From the NCBI GenBank assembly GCA_009760855.2, contig WPIO01000007.1, positions 5,984,501-6,048,500 on the forward strand: DNA of 64,000 nt, read 5' to 3'. The position numbers were made by a program, and so were the translations under genes. This document shows, piece by piece, positions 46,513 through 58,866 of the stretch. Source of the stretch: Cristatella mucedo (lineage: Eukaryota > Bryozoa > Phylactolaemata > Cristatellidae). Numbering within the stretch: the stretch's first letter is position 1; each line of letters starts with the position of its first letter. The notes under the pieces are model-generated. The model had not been told where the DNA came from. It saw nothing but the letters and a program-made list of their open reading frames with translations, and made no database searches.

Positions 46513-49439
46513 CAAACCGTGGCGTGCTAGATCAGCCCGAATTTGACTGCTGAGATAAACAATATTTTCTTTTGCTAGATTTACAAGGAAGACTATGCAC
46601 CAGGCATGTGATAATATGTGTTTACAAGGCATAAAAGCGAAGTCATATAACAGTCATGCTGTGCTCTAGACCTCGAGTGTGACAGTTGAGTAGTTCTTGG
46701 AACGCCGTACAATAGTTGTTGGGCTCCGTTGCTACTGGTTGGCAGCCCCTAGTCACCGTCGAATAAACTTCTCTGCGCTATGCGGTATGGATTTCTCTTG
46801 TTAAGGTTATGAGCTACTGTCTACGTTGCTGTCGTGCTCCACTACTGCCGGCATCCCTATCGGCATCGTTGCTACATCAATGTAAGTCGCCAATTGTGTT
46901 CCAAGACGAGAGGCTTTACCCGCAGTGGTCATTCATTGGCTAAAGAACTTGCAGTGTGAAGAATGCTATTTCCGTGATTAAAAACAATACAGTTCAATAA
47001 AGTGTTGTAACATTTAAAAAAACTATCCAGCCTAAATCAGGAGCCAGCAGTGTTACACGCAGAGCGGAATTTACATTTGAAATTTCACTTGCTCCATCAA
47101 GTAACGGCCTAGTTATGGAATTTACATAGCAGAAAGCTACACTATGAATAAAGACAGTAAAACAATTTCACAAGCATGTGCTTCAACAAGCGGTAGTCAT
47201 GTACTTTGATGTATCAAGATTCAAAAAGTGGGGGCACAAGTCGTAGACAATTCGGAGATTGATAAATTTGCTCTTTGTCGACATGATGCTTCCGGTATAC
47301 TTCCGGGTTAGTCATGGTTTGACTAACCTTTTTAATGCTTTTCTTTCATGCGAAAATCTTCAAAACTTCAGATACCTTTTCTGCATATTCGTTTTTTCGA
47401 AAGGCACGCTGAACAATTATCTAATTGCTTAGCCTATCTTCTCATTATTTTCTCGACATCAACCCTTAAATAATTATCAAGAGAAAGTTATTATGCTGGT
47501 AAGAGCTACAAGTTATTTTATTTAACAAGGTCATTTCACATTTTGATATCGAATCGCACGGTCTAAGTTCACTCTCAATGAATTCTCCTCTGAAAAAAAA
47601 AGAAAGAAGAATTGATGCAATTCAGCGCCAACCATTTTGGGCTGCATTACATTGACCATATCAACCAAAGCAAAAAATGCGATGCCAATCTAAAGCTTGC
47701 GTTACGCAACTTCTCAGTAGACCATCACCTTATGAGCTGGTTTCCCGATGAATGCGTGCGCGCTAACGGCAATTGGGAGGCATGTATTATATAGGCTACA
47801 TGCCTGGGGCGGCATATAGCGATTTCAAGATAATTTCCTGCTATGGGAATTTTACCGCTCTCACACTCATGGCAGATGGCTTTCAGTGACTATACATTTT
47901 CAAAATCATCCGCTAACTATAAGGCTTTCAGGCGTCAGGAATGAATGATTAATTTGTGCTAGCGAAAGGTGGCGTAGTTTGCAAAATTTGGCCGCGACTA
48001 GAATTAAAAGTAGTCCTTAGATTCCACCGACATTCTACAAATTACCACAGCTCATCTAGACAAAGAGACGAGAGGAAGAAGCAGATTTTGAAATAACCAT
48101 TATCATACGAGCAGCCACCAGGTACAAGGTCGAGATTTTGGTCACCATTAGGCTGCTAACAGCAACGGTACATAATTACTTCTTTCTCGAAATTCTAATT
48201 GTTCCGATGTCCGCGCTTATATGGGTTCATCAAAAACACTTTCAGAGAAAACCATGAAAGAAGCAATACCAGAGTTAGCTTGCATGCATTTTCTGTTAGT
48301 AACTTACTGCAGTCTGTTTCAATCACCCATTGAAGATCAGATACATCTATACCTGTCTGAGTTCGCTCTAGTTTCAGACGACTGATAACTACGCCTAATG
48401 ACCCATGTAAGCTTCGGGTCAACTGCTGGGTGCCGTTGGGATGAGAGCTCACAATCGCTGCGATTTGGATTCTATAAAGCCTATGCACACGCAGGCACTG
48501 TATGTATGTACCTGCATGAATCATGCTAGATCTTTCAAATTGATTGATCAAATTTATCCAACAAGCTTTGGAAATGGCGTCTGCTCTTTCCTATAAGAAC
48601 GATCAATGCAAGTTACCTGCTAACGATTTCGTATCGATAAACAGAGCATGGCGTCACCATTCGATCTGCTCTCGTCGGAAAAATTTGCGAGACCTCTGCT
48701 TCATAACTATGAATCTAAGCCTCTTCTTCAGAAAATTTGAAATTTGAGCATTTCGCAGTTCTATTACTACGATTCATGGCTGCAGACCAAGTGAAGTAAG
48801 TTATAGTGCAAGGGCCGTCTCCACCATTAAACATAGTTTGCCTCTATTCATAAGCATAGATTTGACCCAAAGGGGCCCGCCCAGCACCACCGCGTATCGA
48901 CGATCTACCATGAGAGTATCGCTTCGTGCAGGTCAAACAGGTTTAGTCCGCTTATTTGCTTCTTTCACTCATGCGGTTGCTTCTGGCAGCGAAGCAGGTT
49001 TATCGGTGCTCGCTACTGCTTCATTGCTTAATGCTACACCGGCATTACCTAGTAACACAGAGCCATACAGTATCAGCATTCATTTCCTAACCGCAAGCGC
49101 TTCGCGCATATTGTCGACTGAGCATGCGGGTCCATTCACTTGTGCTAGCGCCACGATTAGACGCCGGTCCAGCGTCGTTCGATCGCAACGTAGACAATTA
49201 CCGGAGGACGCGCGCATGGAGCACAAAAGAAATATCCTGTAAGTGAAATACAAGTGCCAACAGAAATAGAAGTGCTGTTTTTTAAAAGTTGAATCGGGGT
49301 GGCAAAGGCGGCAGTGGGATTAACGCGGCCCAACCGGAACCGACTGAAATCTACGGTACGGCGAGAAGAGAAGTAAACGAAGCTAGGCAGTCAATGTTGG
49401 TTACTAGTATTCGACGATATACACTGGCCGCTAAAAAAT
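46513..49439. other. no gene recognised
   Basis: AT-rich sequence. 46677-46876 begins TGTGACAG and ends GCTACA with an AATAAA inside, so it could be a short solo LTR, but no second copy is in the window. Frames of 118 codons (48195-48551, minus) and 134 codons (48838-49242, +, ending at a donor-like CCTGTAAGTGA) have no recognised domain. Confidence 0.3.
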
Positions 49440-49605
49440 TTACGCTGATTCTAAAATCTCTTAGTTTTAAAGAGGAGGAAGAGCATCAAAGGCTATCACT
49501 ACCACTTGAATTAGGCAATATAGGGTCGTCAAATGCAAGTCTCGAACCCACCATCTGGGTCATGAGAGCGAGAATCTTACCCTGGGATATATTTTCTTAC
49601 TTTTA
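49440..49605 (-). mobile_element. tRNA-derived SINE, copy 6 (diverged, minus strand)
   Basis: On the minus strand: GGGTAAGATTCTCGCTCTCA for the head, a degenerate B box GGTTCGAGACT, then AGTGGTAGTGATAGCC, which matches the 3' half of the hairpin of copies 2 and 5. It lies about 330 bases upstream of UQCR11 exon 1. Confidence 0.6.
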
Positions 49606-49935
49606 TATTCTTAGTTTAATTGATTATATCGTGTCAGTAAGATTCCATATCTAGCCATAAAATCTAAAACACTTGCAGGAAAAGTCGGCATTTAATTGGG
49701 GTTATCTCCCCCAAATCATGGTGGATTGGGAGTGGGGGAAGATCTTGGATGACTGCGCCAGTCATATCCTCCTTTGGAACATTGTATTTTTTATTTTTTT
49801 ATTTTTTTAAATATAATACATTCTTGAAGCGTATCGAGTGGACAGCTGACAATGAGTGCGCGGGGCGCCGGTCGCTGCTGGTTGCGAGCATCCCGTTACG
49901 CGAGGACGTCGGCAGTTCCCGTCTGAGGTTAGAAA

Positions 49936-52900
49936 ATGATACACCTCAACGTGATCCGTAGTTTCGTGCGGCATCAAACGGAAATGACTAAGAACTGGTG
50001 AGACTCTCATTGCCACCTACGCATTTTAGTGGGCCGTATCGTAACCCAGTGCGAGTTCCCGGCGCCGGTCTGGACTGTATCGCACTGTGGGCTTCACCTC
50101 GCCCCTTCTGCGGCTGGCATTTCTAAGCCTCGCGGCTGAAGCGAGAATTTTCGCTTAGCATTTTAATCATCCCTGTTTGCTTCATGGGTGATACGTGCAT
50201 AGAATCTGTATACGTGAATCGGAGGTTGGAAGTTGGCGTGCATTTCGAGCCTCTCAAACGCCGGACCTAGGACTAAACCTGGTATAACCGATGCTGATTA
50301 TTCATTTCAAACGCTAGCTTCACTCAGCTTGGTCTCACCGGCGCTGAAAATGTATTTCAAATCCGGAGCCTCCCAAGGTCGGGGCTTGCTTGTGCTGGCC
50401 ATTTATTTCGATGAACCTGAGTTGCTTGAATGTGAACGTGCAAACGTCATTTGTTGCTGGCTCCAATTGAGTTCGACAAACAGATGGTAAGATGTTTCAA
50501 TAATAGAGCCCGGGATAATATGCTATATGCACGGCAGGGTGTCGATGATGGGTGATGTAGTCAGATGGGCCTTGAGAGACATCATACAATGACTAAATGT
50601 GAGCTCGACGGGCTCTCAGCGCTTGAGACGATCAGGAACAAGCAGTCACTCCCAACACACCACACAGTTGCACGAGGTTGGTGCAGTTTCAGCTGTTTCA
50701 AGTGTTTGCTACAGCTTGTAGAAACAAATTTGAAAGACGTCAAGTATTTCTTCTGCGATTCTGGTTTGATCTGTGGTGTGTTTCCTCCCAGTATGTGAAC
50801 CGCTTGGTGCGAATGTTTTCATCAAGTTATGTTGCAGTCGTGAGATCGAGTGGTCATCAGAGGCGATATCAGCCTTCGATGGTTTACACTTGGTCAAATT
50901 ACCCCCAGCATGTGCATTTTAGCCGAGGTGCATACGTAGCATCAGCTGATTTTTAAGATGGTTAGTGTCCTGGCACCTAGACTCTAGTTGCTTTTCACTT
51001 GGTTCCATGTCGTCTGGAACATATCGAAATGCTTTGGTCTTTCGAACTGCAACTTCTCAAGACTAGTCACGTTCGTTTCCAGGTGATATCATTTGGTATA
51101 AAGCCCAAAATAGCTACAGCTACAGTTGGGCATCTGATTTCATTGATGCTCGTGTGTGGTGCCGTAGTGGCGCTGTGTTGAACTAACAAACTCAGGTTTG
51201 TTCAGCTGCATTTCCTAAATTAAAAATAAGAGGTGAGCCTGCATTCGGACCTGGCGCTCACTCTGAGCCTTGTATGATCAGAGCGCCGATCTTTCAACAG
51301 TTGGGAGGGTTGTCTGGTCAGTATCAGCTGGAACCCAGTGCCCCAGCTGCCCCAGTCTTCATGGGAGCACTTATCGTATGAGGAGCCTCGTTGAAATTAG
51401 GCAGTGAAGGGCTGGTTAGTCCTATCCACCTGCATGCAATGGCTAACGTCCAGGCTCTTTTACCTCTTTCATCTGCTTGTTTGGCCGCTGTTTCAAGATT
51501 GCACCCGACGAGCATTTATTTGCAAACTCCTGACCCGTGTAAAGGTCTCGTTATAAGCATGCGGTTCTATTGTAGATTGCACAACGTGTGCTATATTGTC
51601 AGCCTGCACAGCAAGGCATAATGTTGAATCGCTGCCCTGTATCATGCTGTATCCCTGTATCAGTTGTGGCTGGCAGGATATCTAGCCTCCTGGCTCTCTT
51701 TATGCAAGCTAGGCTACCGATTACATTTTAACTATTGCTACTCAGGCCACATTTCAACTCAGTAGTGGCTGATCTGCCGAAAAAGTCATCAAGCCTCGGC
51801 AGTTGATTTTTGATGTGCTTGCTATGTGGTGTAGTGTATCTAAGAAATTCAGTCGCCTGTCTCCTTCACTAAAGGAGCAGTGAATGCATGTTGTTCTTCG
51901 TACGTAACAAAAGTCATACGTTGACCCTTAATTATTGCCACTTCTCGGCTCCTGCTTGCCCAGCTCGACTACTGCATCATGTTTAGCCTCCTCGTGCCCT
52001 CAGAGCAATAAATTAGCTGTCCCACATACTTCCCTTTCTCTAAGAGTGTGACTGTATGCCACATTTCCTGCTCAACGACGTCATCTCAGCTTCTGCCGAC
52101 TCTGGCACACCCCAAACTGCAGCAACGTCTATACCATGCACACCATCTATTGTCTCTCTGACCTGGCTATGCTTCTCACTTTGTTGTTGTTATTCTAGAT
52201 TAAATCTGTTAGCCACCAAACTGCATGCCAATTAACTTGGTGTGGTATAAAAACTTCAGTTTACCGCCCACTTGGTCTTACTGCAGTTACAGACATTCAT
52301 TCACTCAGATTAAGATAAGGTAGTCCAGTTTAGTACATGAGTTTTTCAAATTGAGTGACTTATAACTTATGAAATACTTTGAAAGAACTCTTCAGTTCTT
52401 TTTTTTTACTAGAAAATAGTGTTTGGTGGTTTTTTTCTTTACCGAATCATTGGTTTTCTTGCCTCGCTACTAACCATGTCTGGTCTATGGTTGTGCAAGC
52501 TCAAAATAGAGCATACTTCAAACCCGTTGACGATTGCTACGAAAATGGCCGACATGGTTGTTGAGATTCATTTTAAGATACGCTTTAAGGAACGCTTGGT
52601 GCATTTAATAAATCTTGTTATATCGTTGAGAGATGTGCATTCATACACTGCATTGCTGCATTGCAGCATCCTGTAAAGAAGGCTTGTTTGTCTAATGTGT
52701 TTAAAAGGTAAAGAGTGCACGTGGTGCGTATCCTTTCTTTAGTGTCTGCCATTTCAGCTGACCTTGCTAGAGATTTACTGTCAAGCCAACTGTGTGTCCA
52801 TGGATACCTAGTCTTGCTTTGATAAACTGCTGCTATTAGATTGACTTTTATTTGACTTGGGCATAGATCTGCCTTGCATTCAGTCGCAAACTGTAGGCTT

Positions 52901-53315
52901 CCGAAACTTAAGCAGCATTTGAAGTCAGCTTCAGCAATGTGCGAGTGTTGACCTGAGTGGGGGAGGGCTGTCGCCGACCCTGGAGCTGGAGGGCCTGTCT
53001 CTATGGTTTGTAAGTGCTGGTGCGAGTCCATACTGACACAAAGCAGTGTTTGCAGATCTTGGTCACTTCTTTACTGTGTTACTTGAAGTGACTTGCTGAA
53101 AAGCCATTTGGCAGTTACCAGTGCCTACTAATTGTCATTCTCTCGTGTAGAAATGCTGCTAAATTGTTGCTTTTCTTGTGTGCAGGCTCCCCACGCTCGG
53201 ATTATTCGGTGCTTCCGCTTTTACCCTGCTGTGCTATAGCACAGAGTGGAAAGTCGTAATGAGGTACGTTCCATACTATGGAAGCAAGTACCCCGTCGAA
53301 GTAGCCAAGAAGTGA
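49936..53315 (+). CDS. UQCR11: cytochrome b-c1 complex subunit 10-like (UQCR11), two exons: join 49936-49997, 53186-53315
   Basis: This small single-span inner-membrane subunit of respiratory complex III helps stabilise the Rieske/core assembly. Exon 1 begins at ATG 49936 (AAAA before ATG) and codes MIHLNVIRSFVRHQTEMTKN plus TG; the donor is GTGAGA. Exon 2 follows the acceptor TTTTCTTGTGTGCAG and starts with G, completing a Trp codon (phase 2). It codes LPTLGLFGASAFTLLCYSTE, WKVVMRYVPYYGSKYPVEVA, KK and TGA. The 63-aa product matches vertebrate UQCR11 (56 aa) at the family hallmarks: KNW-x-PT before the membrane helix, a small-residue helix, then (D/E)W-(K/R) and VPY-x-x-(G/S)-K at the end. 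The join is inferred from splice sites, phase and similarity; no transcript was available. It has no close neighbour gene, and the intron contains only repeat remnants and unassigned sequence. Confidence 0.85.
49998..53185 (+). other. 3.2-kb intron of UQCR11, phase 2
   Basis: It begins GTGAGACT and ends with a pyrimidine-rich tract and TGTGCAG. It contains an old LINE-B remnant (51945-52235). A 137-codon antisense frame at 52618-53031 has no recognised domain. No other gene inside the intron is supported. Confidence 0.7.
51945..52235 (+). mobile_element. old LINE-B fragment with internal deletion
   Basis: A degraded LLAQLDYC segment (LSRLDYCNSLWAG in intact copies) joins directly to AGAGCAATAAATTAGCTGTC, which lies several hundred bases further along in intact LINE-B. 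Next come the CTGACCTGGCTATGCTTCTC and TAAATCTGTTAGCCACC regions. Confidence 0.65.
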
Positions 53316-54610
53316 ACTCAGATTGTTTATCACGTGTTTGGTGAGTATAATGGTGGCAATTTCGGCTGGTACATTTTGCCTCTGCATGGCATTTCGGGTG
53401 ACTTGTCGTGCCCCTGCCGTTGTCTGGCAACCAGCGAGCTCTCATCAGAAAGTAGCAGGGACTTGTGAATGTGTGCTTGTGAGTTTGCACGCGTTTTCGC
53501 ACACTTGGCTTTCCTGTAATGTCTCGCGTGGAAAGTAGTTGCTGCCAGTGCGATGGCTGCTTATATCAAGTCTGCAGCTGTAGCTGAAGCGTTGCTTCAT
53601 TGCCGCACTACTGCTTGGAAGCTGACCGGTTAGGCACTTGCTTTTACCTGTCTTCGTGTTTATGCGTCTGGATGACAGTTGGCCTTTGTAAGTACAGCTG
53701 AGCTGTACGTGTCAATATAGCCTTTATATTTTTCTAGGAATTGAGAGTGCCTGATTGAAATATATCGTCACAAGCACGTCAGGACCGAGCAGAATGGCTG
53801 GCTGATGCACCCAGGAGTTCTAAAATTAATAATAATAGATCATTCATACACGCCACTGCTTTTTCTCATCTTGCTCGTTGATGTTGGCTTGTTAGTTGTT
53901 CAAAGTTTTGCAGAGCAATTGCATTGCCACAAGCCGGAATGCTTTGATCATCAAGTGAGGCATGTCTTCAAATGAAGTTTTGGTCAAGTAACAGGTGCCT
54001 AAGCTGTTCAATGCTATCTGTGATGGTGAATTCTACCTGATTCAGGCGCCTTCAACGAGAAGAGAGATAAGGTCCTTTATAAATTGTGTATTGCACATGC
54101 CATTTGTTTACAATTCACGTAGAAGCCAGTATTTTAACTCACTCTTTCAGGAGGTCCATCTTGGAGTGAATGTCGATCCGTTGACAGTCGAGACATCCAT
54201 CGCCCGTGTCCACCTCTGACAAAGCAGCAGCAGTAGTGTTTGAGGAGTTGTTGTCATCCTGTAGTGGAAATGCAGCAGCTGTGGCTTGTGGATTTGCAAG
54301 CAGCATCTTAAGTGCAGGTTCTTGACCAAGATTCGGCAATGGGGCTATGCTTTACTAGCCAGGATTTGGTATTTGTGATGGGCTAAGCATTGACAGTGAT
54401 TGGGAATGATCTGAAGAGTTATCGGTGCGGAAATTTCATCCTGCTGGTTGTCTATTCCTCACTACATAAAGAGCATATGTTAGATGCCGGTAGTTTGATG
54501 GTAGTTTCTCTGTTCTAGCTGTTAAACTGTGTTAAGATAATCATTGTTATTAATTGGTGATACTCATACTATGCTAAAAAAGCATTTCTATGAAAATTGT
54601 AGTTAACAGG
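53316..54610. other. 3' UTR of UQCR11 and unassigned sequence
   Basis: Directly after the UQCR11 stop is a donor-like TTTGGTGAGT at 53335, but no coding continuation is needed. No AATAAA was seen close by. The rest shows neither genes nor known repeats. Confidence 0.35.
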
Positions 54611-54690
54611 CAGCCAAATGTAAAGCACCTAGAGAGAGATTGAGTTGTCTGGGGGTGCTCTATCAAGTGTGTTATTATTACTACTGTTGT
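54611..54690 (+). mobile_element. LINE-A 3' tail with compensatory stem change
   Basis: AAAGCACC at 54622-54629 can pair with GGTGCTCT at 54654-54661 (one mismatch at the outer end), followed by ATCAAGTG and ATT repeats. Confidence 0.78.
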
Positions 54691-54837
54691 TGTGAGTACC
54701 TAAACGGGGTGTCATTGCAGCTTCTTGCAAAGCTAGTTTTACATTACTGCAGTATCTGGTTAGATCTACATAGAAAGATCGGTAGCTTCTTTCTTACTTT
54801 TATTGCGACTTGCTAAGGATAGTGCTCGTCACCCATA

Positions 54838-55044
54838 CTAAGAGCTATATTCTGTTGCAATTCTGTAGCCGTGCAACCTAGAATCCATTAGCCACCTTCT
54901 CAAGACATCGACTAATAATTTAAGTGCTGCCTGACTCAAATGCTTCTCTTCGTATGGGGCCAGATCGTGAAGTATCGCTTCGAAAAGGCGCTGCTTGGTT
55001 GTCCTCTTTAAAAAAAACGTATATATAATTCCACAAAGCTGCAA
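54838..55044 (-). pseudogene. coding-like minus-strand stretch, unidentified
   Basis: It reads KRTTKQRLFEAILHDLAPYE, EKHLSQAALKLLVDVLRRWL and MDSRLHGYRIATEYSS then stop. The residue pattern is that of an amphipathic helical protein, but no family is recognised. It abuts a minus-strand LINE-B fragment and could be part of an unrelated transposon or an exon. Confidence 0.25.
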
Positions 55045-55365
55045 GGACTAATTAGTTGTAAGGCATGGGAGGTTTATACAGAGCAGAGAGGTTTTTACTC
55101 AGAGCTTAAGTTGCTTTCGGTGGGCCTTCGGTAGCCAACAGACTTCAGCTCAGGCAACAAACAGAAAGTTATAAGCATACCTGAGTCAGAAGGGCAGTCA
55201 AGGAAGTTAGTAGCATGGAAGCAGCAGCTAAGGATGGCTGTAAAGGATGTGCTACAGTCGGCAGCAGGAGACGAGATGCCGCTCAAGAATTGTGGAAGTG
55301 GATTCCACATTCTAGGACCTGCAGAGCAAAAGCTTCGGGCGCCGACGGTCTTTAAGCATAGAAAT
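55045..55365 (-). mobile_element. LINE-B 3' part, minus strand
   Basis: The minus strand reads CGGAATGTGGAATCCACTTC-like sequence (MWNPLPQFLSGISSPAADCS) and SYGY-type C-terminal residues matching LINE-B after the DRSFSSAGP region. The left end is close to the LINE-B 3' UTR (GGTAGCCAACAGACTTCAGC). Confidence 0.75.
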
Positions 55366-56962
55366 GAAATAGATATGTATTGTGCATAATGGATCTGACT
55401 GCCCGAGAGGAGTGGAATTGATGCGGTTTTCGCCTAATGAAGAAGCCAACCTTGTTGGTCAGAGTAAGAAGGTTTCTCTGAATCGATCAATGATCGACCC
55501 GGAGCCAGCCCAGCGCCTTCATCAAAGAAGCTGAGTCCAAAAGGCAAATTCATGATAGTGATTCACGTTAACTCAGAAAGAACAGCAACTGGATTCAAAC
55601 GAACATGCTTTTACCCAGAAAGTTAGAAAAAACCATTTCCCAAGGCTTTAATGTGAGAAGACGTACTAAATTTGCTACTTTCCAAATCGCTTTCTCAGAG
55701 TGCAAGCATAATCTCCATCCTTAGTTATTCTGTCCTTGGTTACAACGTTCGAAGTCTAGTATGCCCGGATGAAAGTCCTTGCATCGCTCTTCTCAGTACG
55801 CCTCCATATTTACCTTAAATTTTTCAAGATGAACATCAAGGATATAGACTTTAAGGGACATTCTGCATCTCATTTTAGCATAGTTCTTCATGATAACTTG
55901 AACCAGTGACTTATAGTTTTCAGCCTTAGATTGCCCAGAAAGCCGTGAGCCATTGCAACGAAACTGCTCCAAGCCGCTTTCTTCGCCCTGCTCAGCTTCT
56001 AGGTGAATACGTTACACTCTCTAATCTTTGTCTGTGGTCCGACTGAGATACCAGGTTTGACTCGATCAATTATTATTATTATTATTAAAACCCCAGGCCT
56101 GTATGGTGCACTGTGTCCAGGCCAGCCTTTGTCCGGCAACGCCTCGCGCAGACCCGAAAGCAATTGTAGACAAGAGTGATGACTAGCAAGCAAAGCCTTG
56201 TATTGGAACGGTCACTCGGCTCTACTAAAGCTGACGTTAACGCATCAAGAACGGTGAGAGGACAGCCAAGCCCTGGTGACCTCAACCTTGCTTGGCAGAG
56301 AGTGCAGGCTGTAATACGCTAGAAAGTCAGCTGCTGGCTCGCCAGCTCGAATGGCGTTATTGCCTGTTCACTTGAATCACAGTTATTGCTGACCTGCACG
56401 CCCGGCGCCGGCTTGCATTTCACTGACTGCATTAGCAAGCTTCGGTAAGATAGTTAAAGAGCCACTTCCGTTTCAATGCATCGTTCCCGGCAGTTATCGA
56501 AGACGATGCGAAAGTCTAGCTTGTCCTTAGCCGAGCAACCGTCGCAGCTATTCTTACCTCTTTATTCATATGTGCCACGGATTGCTTTCGGCGATCCAAA
56601 CCACCGGCTGACTCGTGGACCACTGCTTCCGCGTGAACGACACAGCCTCCTCTGACTGACCTTGGATTACCTAGAATGTGGAGGACAGTCGGACTGCGAT
56701 AGACCATCCTAACTCCTCTGTGGCTTGCTGGCTCAGCTAAGCATTCTCTCTCTCTGTTCGCCGCCAGCGCGTCAGACAACTCGTGCAGCCTAACTAGCGT
56801 AAAGCTTCGCTCACGAACGACGGCGGCCTTGGGGCTGAGATACAAAACTGCTGGAGTTGTCCAACAGCAACTACTTGGGTGACTAAACCTCGACTGTCGT
56901 CGGTCGCTTAGATGCTGAGATGCTTGTGGCAACATGCACTCGACGACAAAGTGCCGGCCGGA
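55366..56962. other. no gene recognised
   Basis: It contains a short ATT run at 56068-56087. A 139-codon minus-strand frame at 56516-56935 has no recognised domain. No exon pair with matching phase was found. Confidence 0.3.
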
Positions 56963-57348
56963 TTAATAATAATAATAATAATGCACTTGATAAAGCAGCC
57001 TCAGAGAACTCAATCTCTTTCTAGGCGCTTTACATTTGCTGCAAAGGGAAGCGCGATTGAATGGTGAGTAATATCATGCTTGATAAACATGAATAACATG
57101 GTTAGGGTGGCATGCACAGGGTCAGCATGCAAATGTGGTTAGTGGCAGCATGCACAGTGTCAGCACGCATAAGCACCCGAAGGACGAATCGCAGGGACCC
57201 ACTAAGTGCTGTCCTAAATAGGTGTTTTGAAGTTCTTTTTTTAAATGTGGTAAAGTCAGGGGATGTTCTGATGCAAGTCAGGAGGGAGTTCCAGGCTTTG
57301 GGAGCATACAAACTAAATGCACGGTCTCCAAAGGATTTGAGGATTAGC
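56963..57348 (-). mobile_element. LINE-A 3' end, minus strand, with intact stem-loop arms
   Basis: Starts with (AAT)n, then the complement of the terminal stem-loop (CTCAGAGAACTCAATCTCTT, then TAGGCGCTTTACATTTGC), the 3' UTR and the APKAWNSLLTCIRTSPDFTT C-terminal region. The 5' end stops in the DRAF region. Confidence 0.85.
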
Positions 57349-57987
57349 TCGCTTTACTAACGTAACGCTAACGGCTCGCTGGCTCACACGATCCTAAGAG
57401 TGAGCCTTACGCGTTTGAATGCAGATACAATGAAAGAGTCGGGAAAAGAGAGCTGCACCTGCACTCTAATTCGTCGCTTTCGTTAATCAAATGCAGCGCT
57501 ATCCCGTTTGGGTCATAGGCAAAGGGAGATACAGTTGTTGAATTTTTCGGCCTTTGTTGCACACGACTACCCGAGTCAACGGCTGATTGTGGGGCTCAAT
57601 TTGCCGGGTCATCTTAGCTAAACGTTCAGCGTTTTGCTAGCCGTCGTGAAAAACAGCAGCCCAATAGTCGTTTCCCAAGCTGGCGAATCAGTATTTGCTT
57701 TTTATTAGCTCAATCTTTACGGCTAACGGAATGCTCGTGCAGCGCTATTTCCGTCGCGGTACTAAGGACAATCGAAACACGCCATGGCGCTCCGGAGATG
57801 GAAGGCAAAGGCGGCAAAGTTCGCTGTTAGTAGCTCATGTCCTCCTCACCGCCACCGCGGGCCCCCCGTCTTCGCTACTCTAGTCGGCAGCCATCTCCTG
57901 CCTCGTCAGTTATCGCGGCTGCTAGACTACCTTGGTCATATCGCAATCAGCTTGCCACATTACATCGATTCGGATGTGACCTCATCG

Positions 57988-58166
57988 ATTTACTAGGTCG
58001 TGGTAGCCCCCAAGAGATACGGTGCGACACTCTGCACGACCGAGGTCGCGGGTACGAATCCTGCAGTTTGGTGGCTCTTCGTTGCCAACTGCGAGCCCAA
58101 GCGGTGGCGATGGCCTAAAAGAATCTTCAGCCGCTACATAAATGAGGCTGCTAAATCAGCTAACAC
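57988..58166 (+). mobile_element. tRNA-derived SINE, copy 7 (diverged)
   Basis: GACCGAGGTCGCGGGTACGA with the degenerate B box GGTACGAATCC, then GCGAGCCCAAGCGGTGGCGA (one hairpin half well kept, the other decayed) and CTACATAAATGAGGCTGCTA. Confidence 0.6.
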
Positions 58167-58607
58167 TTCTTTTTTAGTTCTTGCCCACGGGCACTCCACT
58201 CCACTCCACTCCCGCTGCACGCTACAGTCACCTGTAGCTCCCCGAGGCGACTCAGTTCGACGCATGGCAGGCTGACGTTCTGCTCGGCGCCAAAAAGCTT
58301 AGGGCGCGTTCGGTCGACCAGCCACGGGTGAGACGCAAGCGAAACTTGACCAAGTACAACCCGATGCCTTGCTCGTTTCGCAGCCGCGCAGATAGGCGCC
58401 GCCACTCGCAAGCCTACAACTGCCCCGCAACAACTGCCCCACGGCTCGAGCCGCCCGTCTTCAGAAAACGAGGCGACAGTGCCCGCATGAGCCGACAAAC
58501 CCTCCGAACCCAATATTGACTTGAAAAAAAGACGAGAGCGCGAGCCTGCCCAAAAGGAAACTGCTCGTCCGACTTGTAGGCTCGGCGCAATTAGAAGAGG
58601 CGGCATC

Positions 58608-58690
58608 GCCCGCCGCCGCCGCCGCAGCCGCCGCCGCCGCCGCCGCCGCCGCAGCCGCCGCCGCCGCCGCCGCAGCCGCCGCCGCCGCCA
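58608..58690. repeat. (CCG)n trinucleotide repeat
   Basis: About 27 CCG units with CAG interruptions (GCAGCCGCCG). If the neighbouring minus-strand exon is real, the tract starts 10 bases inside its intron. Confidence 0.92.
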
Positions 58691-58700
58691 GCGAACTCAC

Positions 58701-58866
58701 CGCGCTGCTGGTCCTCCTCGCTCGAGCCCGGGTCGCTCGAATCTCCTTCACCAGCCTGAGCCGCGCCGGCTCTCGCCGACAGCGGCTCGAGTATTTCTGC
58801 CGCCTCCGCTGGTAACGTTTCGTCGCGTGCGCAGTCGCTGCTTCCGCCCTCTTTGGAGCTGGCCAT
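58701..58866 (-). CDS. candidate acidic Ser-rich exon, minus strand
   Basis: ATG at 58866 (GCAG before ATGG) opens MASSKEGGSSDCARDETLPA, EAAEILEPLSARAGAAQAGE, GDSSDPGSSEEDQQR and one G, then GTGAGTTC, a consensus donor (intron from 58700). The acidic Ser/Glu-rich composition differs from the Arg/Ala frames expected by chance in CpG-rich DNA. A phase-compatible acceptor (TTTCCTTTTGGGCAG) lies 155 bases on, with an open frame to 58160, but that second exon shows no known domain. TTCTTCGCCGTTGCAG just before the ATG could also be an acceptor, making this an internal exon. Function unknown. Confidence 0.35.

Noticed and set aside
46677-46876. Solo LTR (TGTGACAG ... GCTACA with AATAAA)
   Set aside because: No second copy, no target-site duplication; kept only as a remark.
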